DNA of 64,000 nucleotides from Ophiosphaerella korrae. Taxonomy: Eukaryota; Ascomycota; Dothideomycetes; Pleosporales; Phaeosphaeriaceae. The notes below the pieces were generated by a model, which did not search any database, was not told the origin of the DNA, and saw nothing but the letters and a program-made list of their open reading frames with translations. A program made the translations under genes and the position numbers. Shown here one piece after another: positions 54,058 to 64,000 of this stretch (the first letter of the stretch is position 1; each line of letters starts with the position of its first letter). The stretch lies in assembly GCA_028456385.1 (NCBI GenBank), contig JALNQF010000051.1, positions 186,001-250,000 on the forward strand, in the 5' to 3' direction.

Positions 54058-57000
54058 TATTAAATACTTTTAAGATAAGTAATACGTTAATAAATATAGA
54101 TAACTAGCGTATAAGAGTAACTTATACTACTACTTCTAAGGTTACTAAGCTAGACCTCTACTATAAAGAATAAAATAAGCTTAAGCTATAAATCTTATAA
54201 CTTAATCTCTTTTTTAAAGTAGACTAAGTTTAAAATAGAAATAGAGCTATACTTATATTATTTTATATAAAAGGTAAAGTAAAGAAATAAGTTATACTAT
54301 ACTTTAAGAAATACCTTAATAATAATAATAGTAACTATAATAAGATATTTAAAGAATAGATTAAGTTTAAAGATAAAGTATAATAAGCCTTTCTACTAGT
54401 AAATAAGATAGTAGTAGTAGAGTACGTAATATAGTAGCTATAATAGAATAAGGTAGTAGTAAACTATACTAATAAATTCTAAAGCTATATAATATAAATA
54501 GAATAAAATAATAAGTTATTAATAAGGATATTTTAATAAAAACTTAAAAGTAATATTTAAGGCAAGCTAATACGTAGTAGAGCTATAATTAAGACGTTAG
54601 AAAACTTAATAAAAGAAGTAATTTAAGTTAATAACTATATATATAAATATATAGTAGAAGCTAAGAATAGTAAAGTATTATATATAGATAATAAAAAGTA
54701 TAAACCTAAGTATAAGTACTAATATAAATATAAAAACTACTAAGTTTAGAGTAGCTATAGATACTTTAAGCTAGATAAGATATACGTTAATAATATAAAC
54801 CTAAGAAAACTAAAATACTATTACTATAAGAACTTTAAGAGAGTAAAAAGCTAAAAATACTATAAGTATAGTAAAATAGAGTACCTAGTAAAGAATTACT
54901 AAGTAAAGAATAAGATAATATAATAAATTAATATACTTAAGAGGTAAGATAATAATAAAGACAAAGAATAAGAAGTAATCTCTAGAAGAAGCTAGAAGAA
55001 GAAAGATTATAAAACTACAAACCTCTAGTAGTAAGATATAAGTAAAAGATATAACTACTATAAGATTACTATAAAGTTAAGTAACTTTATAATAGATAAT
55101 AAAGTAAAAGCTATAAATATACTACTAAGAATATAAAGCTATATAAAGAGGTATTAGCTAAAGTAGAAGTAAGTTAAGATAAATACTTTAGAATACTTTT
55201 AACTATACTAAAGAAAGATAAGGTATAGGTATAAAATAATACTATATCTAAGAAAGTAAGTATATATAGCCTAAAATAAGAATAAAAAAGAAAACTAAGA
55301 GCCTAAGACTTCTAAATATAAAATAGTACCTAGAATACTAGAGCTAAAGTAAAAAAATACTAAAGTATAAAATAGATTTATAAAAGAAATCTAGAGACTA
55401 GTAAATAGCTACTACTTAGTAAAAGAATAGTAAAATAAAGAATACTAAATATATAAAGTAAAGTAAACCTAGTAATATAAATTATTATATACTAATAAAA
55501 ACTAAGCGCTAATTATTATAGATCTAGTATTAATATAAGAACTATAATACTAGCTATACTTATATAACTTAAACTATCTACTATTATTATAGATAGGATA
55601 TTACTATAATAACTACTTTACCTACTATTTTAATAAGATAGGATCTAGGTATTTCTTTTATAAAAGATCTAGATATAAATAGAACTAAGAAAAGTATATA
55701 AATATAAGATATAAACAATACCTATAAGATAAGTAAGAAGCTAAGTACTTTTTAAGTATAACTAAAAAAGATATAAATATAAGTAAGATACTTATAAATA
55801 ACTAATATATTAATCTAATCTAGTAAACCTATATACTAAAGAAGTATAAATAATATAGAGAGATTAAGATACTTTAAAGATTTTAGTAAAAGATAAATAA
55901 AGATTATAAGATTAAGTCTTTTTTAAGTAAATAGCTAATACTAGATATATATCTAGAAGCTATAATACTATTAATACTAAAAGACTTATTAAACTCTTAG
56001 TAAAGATAAAGAGAGAAAAAATAAAAGTATTAGTAGATTTAAAGTTATTTATAAACCTAATTATACTTAAAGTAGTAAAATAAGTAAAACTCTAACTATA
56101 AGTAAAGAAGATACTATATTTAATCTATATTGTAAATAGATAACTAATACTAAGAAACCTAATAGTTAGTAATAAAGTAACTATAGAGATTATTATTTAA
56201 GGATATAGTATAAAGATTACTTTAAACGTATTAGTTTTAGCTAATAAAAATATTATACTAAGACTCTTATAGCTATAAAAGTTTAATCCTAAAGTTAATT
56301 AGAAAAACTAAAACCTCTTATTTAATAACTATAAAGACGTATATAGATCTAAACCTATATATTAGTAGTATTTAATAGTAAATAAGAAAGTACTATATAA
56401 AATAGTAGCTTTAATAGTAACTTATTAAGAGAGAATAAGTACTTTTATAAGTACTAGTAAGGTACTAAGCTAAGAAGTAAAAGTAAAAAAGTAATATATA
56501 ACTCTTAAGATCCTAGAATAATATAAGAAGTTTAGCTACTTATTTATAGAAGAGATAGATATACTAGTATTACCTAAGTACTAACTTTAGGACTATATAA
56601 TTAGGTTATAAAAAAAAAAAGAGCTACCTTTTAAGCCTATTTATTAATTAATAGAAAGTAAATTAGTAATACTCTAAAAAAGACTAAATAGAGACTTAAA
56701 GAAAAGATATATACAAGAATCCTTATTATTAGTAAGATTTCTAATTCTCTTTATACTAAAAAAGAAAAGACTACTAAAGATATACGTAGACTACTAAAAG
56801 TTAAATAATATTATAGTAAAGGACTAATACTTACTACTAAATATAGTTAAACTCTAAAATAAGCTAAGCTAAGTAAAGATTTTTATAAAGCTAGACCTAA
56901 AGGATAGAAACTACCTAATATAAATTAAAGTAAGTAAAAAGTAAAAGATAGTATTCTAAATATACTATAGATATTATAAGTATATAGTAATACCTTTTAG

Positions 57001-57876
57001 ACTAATAAATATACTAGTAATATTCTAAAGACTAATTAATAATATATTATAAGAATACTTAGATAAGTTTATTATAGCTTACCTAGATAATATACTAATA
57101 TATTCTAAAGAAGAAAGTAAGTATATAGAGTAAGTAATAATAGTACTATAGTACTTAGACTAATATAACCTATAACTAAAGCTAAAGAAGTATAAATAGT
57201 ATAAGATAAAAGTAGAGTTTTTAAGATATATAATAAGTATTAATAAAGATAAGATAAGCTAAAAAAAGATTAAAGTAGTAGAAGAATAGAAAGAACTAAA
57301 GATAGTTAAAGATATATAATTATTTCTAAGATTTATTAACTTTAACTAATACTTTATAGAAAAATTTTCTAAAAAAGTACTACTACTTATAAAGCTTATA
57401 AAAAAAGATATAATATAAAAATAAAGAGTAAAGTAGAAAAAAGCTTATAAAGAACTTAAGTAAGCTTATATTATACTACTAGTTTTAAAGTAATTTTATA
57501 GTAATAAGACTCTAGTTATTAAGATAGATATATCTAACCTAGCTTATAGAGTAATAGCGCTATAAGAGTATAAAAGAAAATAGTATCTAATTATATACTA
57601 TTTAGAAAAGTTTATAAAATAAGAAGAAAGATATAATATATATAATAAAGAGCTACTTATAATAGTTAATATACTAGAATATTAAAAAGCGTATACTAAA
57701 AGTATAGTAGAAGTAATTATTAAGATAGATTATAAAAACTTAATATACTTTATAATAAGTAAGAAGTTAAAAGATAAGTAGATATAATAGTTAGAACTAC
57801 AAAGATAGTATAAATTTAAGATCTAGTACGTACTAAGTAAAGAAAATAGCTAAGTAGACGTACTTAGCTAAAGATA

Positions 57877-58041
57877 TGTCGCAAGTTAGAGCTTCGCTCT
57901 ATACAATTTAGGTAAGCCCGTAGTAGTAAGCGAGCCGTACAAGCTGTTCGAGCTGCTCTACTATATATAAGTAGCCTAGCTTAGATAGCTCTTTAATTAA
58001 TAATTATCTCCTACTTATTCCTAAGCTCGCATCTCGCAACA
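57877..58041. mobile_element. 165-bp solo LTR / SMART-type element, not RIP-mutated
   Basis: Starts TGTCGCAAG and ends CTCGCAACA, flanked on both sides by the identical 5-bp agata (57872-57876 and 58042-58046). It has normal CA, TG and CG content, in sharp contrast to the surrounding gypsy sequence. TG...CA ends with a 5-bp duplication are the signature of LTR-retrotransposon integration. The size suits a solo LTR of a very small (SMART-like) element. It must have inserted after the host copy was RIPed, or escaped through its short length. Confidence 0.85.
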
Positions 58042-58814
58042 AGATATAATATTATAAGAAAGAGATAAGTAGTAGAAGAAGCTATACTCTAAGATAATAG
58101 ATAAAGATACCTAGTACTAAATATATAACTAGTAGAAGAATAAAAAATTAATAACTTAGTTAAAATTATAAATAAAGTTCTAAAAGAATTATAAAAAGTA
58201 ATTATATAATAATACTATAATAACCTAGTATATAAGTACCTAAAGATTATATAAACTATAGAATTAATCTAGAGGAATTATAGATTTAGTAAGATAAAAG
58301 AGAAAGTAACGTAGTTTATTAAAAAATACGTAAATTACTAAAAAAATAAGTATAAGATATATATACTTTATAGAGAAATATAAGTAATTAAAATACTAGA
58401 AAAATTATAAATATATATTATAATAGACTTTATTATAAGACTACTAATATTAAAAGACTTAGTAATAAGAATAAGATATAATATAATAATAGTAATTATA
58501 GACTAATTTATAAAATATACTAAGATAGAGAAATTCTAAAGTAACTATATAGTAGATTAGCTAGGACACGTACTACTAGATGTACTAATATAAGGATATA
58601 AGATACTAAAAAGTATTATTAGTAATAAAGATAAGATTTTTATATCTAACTACTAGATAATACTACTTATAGTAATAGAGATAAAAAAAAAGCTATTAAT
58701 AGCTTATTATCTATAAATAGATAGATAGATAGAGTAAACTAATAAAATATTAAAGATATACTTAAAGATTTATAGTAATTAGAAGTAAAATAATTAAGTA
58801 TTACTATTACTTAT

Positions 58815-59255
58815 TGTTATAGCTATAACAAGAGAAAACTAACTTAAACTAATTAGCCCTACTATAGATAATAAAAGTATACACAACCTATAGAGTAATA
58901 AACTTAATTAAGAAACTAACTATAATAGAGATACGTAATAAATTCGCGATTTATAATCTTAGTAAATATAAAGTATAAAGCTAAGTACGTAATAAATTTA
59001 TAATTCGCGATCTTAGTAAATATAAAGCACGAAGTTAGCTAAGAGGCCTAGGTATATAGTTAGTAACAATGCACATTATTAGGATAATATTAGTAATCTA
59101 ATCTCTAACCTAGAACGCTAATACTTAATATTACACCTATAAATTAACTATTATTTATAGTTATTACTAATTACTATATAAGCTTTTATTATTACTTCTT
59201 AATTTACTAATACTCTAAAGATTATTAGGAAGTCGACCCTAGTAGACCTATTATA
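58815..59255. mobile_element. 441-bp solo LTR nested in the gypsy integrase
   Basis: Begins with the 16-bp perfect palindrome TGTTATAGCTATAACA and ends ...ctattata, flanked by identical cttat (58810-58814 and 59256-59260). It contains an internal tandem duplication of about 55 bp (58935-59045). It is partly RIP-mutated. A second copy lies at the end of the window. It interrupts the integrase frame between LKIYSN and the C-terminal domain. Confidence 0.85.
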
Positions 59256-60621
59256 CTTATAGTATAATTAGTATATAATAATAAGTACTTAAAAGTAATA
59301 AGTAAAATACTATATTTTATAAACTATAAGATATACCTTAAATTATTTAAGAGAATACTACTAGAACCTAAAATAAAAGTAGTATTAGTTAGAGTTAAAG
59401 ATATATAAGAACTTTATTATAAGATAAGATAAAAACTAAAAGAAGCTTAAAAATAAAGTATTTTATATATTAATTAAAAATAAAAAATAGTACTTTAGCT
59501 AAAAGAAAGAGATAAAGTATATCTTTATATAAAGAATCTATAGATAAAGTAACTTAGTAAAAGACTAGACTATATTAAGGTTAGACTATTTTTAGTTAAA
59601 GAAGATAATAGGCTAGTAATAAAAATACTAGAACTACCTAAAGATACTAAAGTATACCCTAAGTTCTATATAAGCTTACTAGAACTAGCTAAGCTAAAAA
59701 TACTAGTATAGTAATAATTCTAATATTAGAAAGAAGAAGATAATAAGTTTAAAGTTAAAGACCTATAAAGATATTAAGAAATAGGACGTAATACTTTCTA
59801 AAGTATATAGTTTTTCTAAAAGTAGCTAGTAAAATAAAAAGGTTACTTAGTAAGTAAAAATATATATAAACCTAAAGCTAATCTATAGAATTATTAGTAG
59901 ATACTTAAGAAAGTAAGAAATAAGTATAATATACTAGGATATAGAAGATATATAAAGCTATAGCTAGGATATAATAAATATATTAGTAGAAAAAAGTTCT
60001 ATAATAAACCTAACTATATAAGCCTATAAAGCGCCCTTAGTTATAATAAATTTATCTAATAAGCTAATAGTAGACTAGATAGTAAGAGAAGAGGTAATAT
60101 TAATAGTAGTAGTAAAATAGTTAAGAACTTATACTAAGACCTTATTACCTTCTTACTTTAACTTTAATATTAAGTATAAAGCTTTATAATAAGTATACTC
60201 TTTAGTAGATTTTAATATTTTCTTATTATATAGTAAATAAGTAATAATAATAGTAAAAAGTTTTTTATTATTATTAACTTTTTTTATAAAACTTTTTATA
60301 AGTTTAATTAAGAGACTCTTAAGTTATACTAATATAGGAATACTTTATATAAGTATACTTAGTATACTTTATAGTAGAATATAATATAATAAAATAAAAA
60401 ATACTTAAAAAAAAATAATATAGAAAAGGTATTTTAGAAATATAGTTTATAGTAAAGATTTCTAATAAGAGATAAAGTTTATAAGACTATAAAAGAAGTA
60501 ATATTATAGTAAGATAGTTTTTAAATAAAAAGTAAAGTAAACTACTTATAAGCTAGACTAAGCTAATAGAAGCCTAGGCTTAAAGATAGACCTAGTATAC
60601 AAAAGAGAGATAGTATTATAA

Positions 60622-61057
60622 TACTAAGTAGTAGGTAAGCTATTATATTATATATAATTAGGCTAGGTAATATAGCGTAGTAGAATACGTAACTATTTAG
60701 TAGTAAATACTCTAGAGTAAACGCTCTAGAGTAAACGCTCTAGAATAAGCGCTCTAGAGTAAATACTCTAGAGTAAGCACTTAAGAATAAATACTAGATA
60801 GTAAGTATATAGGAATATTAATAGACCTTTATAGACTATTATATTTAATCTTTTTTTTATACTCTTATCTTAATAGAGTATTATAACTAATACGTTAATT
60901 AGATTCTTATCTATCTATTAATACTTATATACTTCGTAATACTCTAATAAAAGCTAACTATTAATTAAGTTAAGTAACTAACTTATTTATTAACCTCGCC
61001 TATCTTATAGAAGCCTACTTACTTTTATTACCTTTACTTAGTTCTAAAGACTTAATA
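60622..61057 (+). repeat. 3' LTR of the gypsy element
   Basis: 436 bp, exactly 7000 bp from the 5' LTR. Differences from the 5' LTR are nearly all C-to-T or G-to-A (for example gcagcggg to gtagtagg near the start), so this copy is the more heavily mutated. Confidence 0.85.
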
Positions 61058-63556
61058 CTATATTAGTACTCTAGAGTTAGCTCTCTATAAATCTAGAGTA
61101 ACTAAGAAACTAATTAGAATACTATAGATATAATAGTATATAGCTAAAGAATAATACTAAGAAAAATAATTATTAATACTCTAGAGTTAGCTCTTATAAA
61201 TCTAGGGTAGCTAAGAAACTAATTAGGACGCTATAAGTATAATAGTATATAGCTAAAAAATAATACTAAGTAAAATAAATTATAAACTATTAACTAGCTA
61301 TATAAGCTCTAAACTACTTTATTAGAGTAAGATATAGTAAGTAATAGAATAAAAAATACTAGCTCTAACTACTAGATCTTTAGTTAAATTTTTCTAACTA
61401 TTAACTATACTTTTAAAGAAACTACTATAACTATATTAAAAGTAGTAATAAAAAATTTACTACTAGATAATTAAGGAACTAAATATTATTTTATATCTTT
61501 AGCTATATTATAGCTAAAGCTAGAGCTAGATCTAAAAGATATTTTTCTTATTAGTATTAGCTACTATAGTTAGACTTACCTATACTTATATACTAACTAA
61601 TAAACGTATATACTATACGTTTATAGTATTATCTCTAATTATTAGTTTTATAGCTATTACTAATCTAAAAAGTAGTACTTACTATAAAATCTTTATATCT
61701 ACCTCTTTTTCTAAGTAGAGACTAAGCTACTTAACTTCTATTATCTCTAGTTCTATTTAGATAGTAAATAATTCCTAGCTAGTAGCTTAGGCTATATTAA
61801 GTATTAATAATAACTAGATAGCCTTAGCTAATAATAGTACTACTAGTTGCTATAACTTTTAACTAGTTAGACTAAAGAGTTTTAGAGAAAATAGACTACT
61901 ATATCTAGTTAATTACTTATAATTCCTTTACTTCTCTAAAGTATATAAATTATATTAGAAATAATATAAAGTATCTAATAAAGACTACTTTCTACTTTCT
62001 TAATTTTTTACTTAAAAGTTATCTAACTATAGTCTATTTAGTACTTTAAGCTAGCTTAGTAATATATTAAGCGTAAAGCTCTTTAGCTTTAAAGTACACT
62101 TTATTAGTTTACTTAATTCTAATCTATCTATTATTCTAAACTTACCTTATAATAAGTTCTTTAGCGCTAAAAAGTATTTTATTTTACTATAATAGATATT
62201 ATAAAATTTAAATAATTTAGCTTAAATATACTTTATAATACTATCCTAATACTTAATAATATAAATAACTAGTTTAAATAAAACTAAAAGATTAATAAAT
62301 TTAATTATATATTTATACTTACTAAAGATAAAGTAATACTACTAGTAAGAGTAGAAAATATATAGTAATAGTTATAGTAAAGCTAATATATAATACTACG
62401 TAAAAAATTAATACTTTTATAATCTACTAAGTTTAGAACTTCTTATAAGTAGTTAAAAAAAACTTTAAACTAGAAAGCTTAAAGATATATATTACCCTAT
62501 AATAGTAATATATATTCCTAATAAAAGAAAAATATAGAAGTACCTAGGTACTTAGAGCTAAAATTAAAAGAATTTACACTAAAAAACTTTTACTTAATCC
62601 TAACTATATTACTTTAGAAATTAAGTAAATCTTCTTCTTTATATAAGTACTTAGTCTTAAATATAAAAGCTTTTATAACTGTATATTTAAGTAAATAGAT
62701 ATTATTAATAATAAAGATATAAAAAGAAATATTATTAAAGTAGTACTTATATTTAACTATATTAAAAATAAAGTAATTAAAGAAAAGTATAGGAAAAGAT
62801 AACTAGCTATATAGCTAGTTAAGTAATAAGTACTTTTTACTCTTACTTTAATATAGAGACTAAGCTATAAGAAATTTATATTTATAGCTAATAGAAAAAT
62901 ATATTAAGTTAAAATTAATAATATACTCTACTATACTTTCTATAAAAAGCTTTACTATATAAAATCTAAGTACTTTAAGAAAAATCTTAGGCTAAGTAGC
63001 TTAAGTAAGTATAATAAAAGATATAAAGTAAAATTAGAAGATTTAAACTCTAGTTAATATAAGCTATTAAAGAGGTAATATACTTCTAATAATAAAAGTA
63101 ATAAAGTAAAGAGCTTAAAAGATTTAAAAAAGCTTACTTTTATAGTAATAAAAGCTACTAGAGAAGATATTAATATAGTATTTAATAAAGATATCTAAGC
63201 TAATATAACTATACTTATATATTTATAATAATAGCTATATAAATACTACTAATCTATAATACCTAGATTATTAATAGTAGCTATACTTAGTATATCTATA
63301 ATAGTACTTTAAAGTTTATATAAATAGAAAAGTATTATAAGTATTTACTTAGAAGTATTAAAGCTTCTATATCTTTATTAAGTATAAAGATAGTAAATAT
63401 TCTATATAATATACGTAGTAAGTAGAAATAGTTAGTCTTTAATAATATTCTTTTTATCTTATCTATATATATATATCTTATATCTATACTCTAGCTATTT
63501 AAATATAAAGTAAAAGTTAAGTTATTAAGCTAGAATACTATTATTTATAGTAAAAT
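61058..63556. other. RIP-degraded retroelement sequence of unclear type
   Basis: About 2.5 kb, AT-rich with CA/TG almost absent. A plus-strand stretch near 62935-63060 reads IKSKYFKKNLRLSSLSKYN and KVKLEDLNSS, reminiscent of the region after the zinc knuckle in LINE (Tad) ORF1, but this is weak. No reverse transcriptase motif was recognised. The first 230 bp are a two-copy tandem repeat (listed separately). Confidence 0.45.
61068..61287. repeat. 110-bp tandem repeat, two copies
   Basis: Copy one, 61068-61177, starts actctagagttagctc; copy two starts at 61178 with the same string. Differences are mostly C/T and G/A. It directly abuts the gypsy 3' LTR and could be the edge of the next element. 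Confidence 0.75.
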
Positions 63557-63996
63557 TATTATAGCTATAATAAGAGAAAACTAACTTAAACTAATTAGCT
63601 CTACTATAGATAACGATAGCGCGTATAACCTATAGGGTAATAAACTTAACTAAGAGACTAACTATAATAAGGATATATAATAAATTTATAATTCGCGATC
63701 TTAGTAAATATAAAGTATAAAGCTAAGTACGTAAAGAATTTATAATTTGTAATCTTAGTAAACGCAAAGTATAAAGCTAGCTAAGAAACCTAGGTATATA
63801 GTTAGTAGTAATATATATTATTAAGATAGTATTAGTAATCTAATCTCTAACCTAGAATACTAATACTTAATATTATATATATAAATTAACTATTGTTTAT
63901 AGTTATTACTAATTATAATATAAACCTTTGTTATTACCTTATAATCTACTAATACCTAAAGGTTACTAGGAAGTTAACCCTAGTATACCTAATATA
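63557..63996. repeat. Second copy of the 441-bp LTR, at window edge
   Basis: 440 bp homologous to 58815-59255 along its whole length, including the internal duplication and the start palindrome (here tattatagctataata, mutated). The flanks (aaaat before, cttt after) do not match, so it is probably one end of a longer element, most likely extending past 64000, rather than a solo LTR. Confidence 0.75.
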
Positions 63997-64000
63997 CTTT

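Larger units (their letters stand above)
54060..60600 (+). pseudogene. Gag-Pol coding region of the gypsy element, RIP-degraded
   Basis: The zinc knuckle at 54858-54899 still has the C-x2-C-x4-H-x4-C spacing, but every ligand codon now reads Tyr (TGC/TGT or CAC turned into TAC/TAT). In the reverse transcriptase, KIFIKLDLKD, IPFRLINILVIFQR-type sequence and FIIAYLDNILIYSKEE are readable; the catalytic YLDD is YLDN at 57080-57091. RNase H begins near 57520 (VIKIDISNLAYR). The integrase core shows ISNKDKIFISN near 58618, where the catalytic Asp is Asn, and IDR*IE*TN for the usual TDGQTERTN. After the nested LTR the integrase C-terminus continues (RLDYIKVRLFLVKEDNR, TKVYPKFYISLLE). Confidence 0.85.
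53622..61057 (+). mobile_element. Ty3/gypsy LTR retrotransposon, complete but RIP-inactivated
   Basis: Two 436-bp LTRs (53622-54057 and 60622-61057) flank a plus-strand internal region with gag zinc knuckle, reverse transcriptase, RNase H, integrase and a chromodomain-like tail, in gypsy order. A purine-rich aaaagagagata at 60601-60612 fits the polypurine tract. Two later insertions (57877-58041 and 58815-59255) lie inside. CA and TG dinucleotides are almost absent, and dozens of TAG/TAA codons interrupt every frame. Matching target duplications at the outer edges were not clear, possibly erased by mutation. Confidence 0.9.

Noticed and set aside
58815..63996. One large LTR element between the two 441-bp LTR copies
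   Set aside because: The first copy has matching cttat on both sides, so it is a solo LTR. The second copy must belong to another insertion.

Overview
The window comes from a filamentous ascomycete, most likely a Dothideomycete (Pleosporales-like). The genes have short GT-AG introns of about 45-130 nt. The families are typically fungal: HET domain, UstYa-like, ferric reductase, Fot1/pogo, Tad-type LINE, gypsy. Repeats carry heavy C-to-T / G-to-A damage of the RIP (repeat-induced point mutation) type, with loss of CA and TG dinucleotides. All assignments were made by reading the sequence; no database was searched.

Layout. (1) 0-8.2 kb is housekeeping: a Pho80-like cyclin with a 634-nt ATG-free upstream region, a large glycosylated membrane protein, a UBAC2/Dsc2-like rhomboid protein and, divergent from it, guanylate kinase. 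(2) 8.2-21.5 kb is a degraded accessory block. It holds a run of orphan genes on both strands, nearly all broken by transition-type stop codons (mostly TAG), one of them a pseudokinase relic, and it ends with a ferric reductase pseudogene. (3) 22.5-37 kb is a second intact segment: a 71-aa secreted Tyr/Gly/Pro-rich protein, a five-exon UstYa-family gene, RTF1 (with a GC-AG intron) divergent from COQ7, the replication-checkpoint gene MRC1 (with an MBF-type site upstream) and a C2H2 zinc-finger protein. (4) 38.6-53.3 kb is an allorecognition/NLR-type island with mobile elements: a HET-NACHT pseudogene, a 5'-truncated LINE, a truncated TPR-NLR, a Fot1 relic, an intact HET gene, a DNA-ligase-like fragment, a 34-bp minisatellite and a second, truncated ferric reductase next to a 73-bp near-perfect palindrome. 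(5) 53.3-64 kb is an AT-rich RIP island. It contains a complete 7.4-kb gypsy element with two 436-bp LTRs, two nested solo LTRs that each have matching 5-bp target duplications, and a further copy of one of those LTRs at the window edge.

The intact genes act in basic processes: cell cycle, nucleotide synthesis, Pol II elongation, ubiquinone synthesis and replication checkpoint. They alternate with fast-evolving islands of orphan, incompatibility and transposon sequence, a two-speed layout. The points most worth pursuing are the orphan-gene block at 9.6-19 kb, the UstYa gene beside a small secreted repeat protein, and the nested LTRs, which date the RIP episodes relative to one another.
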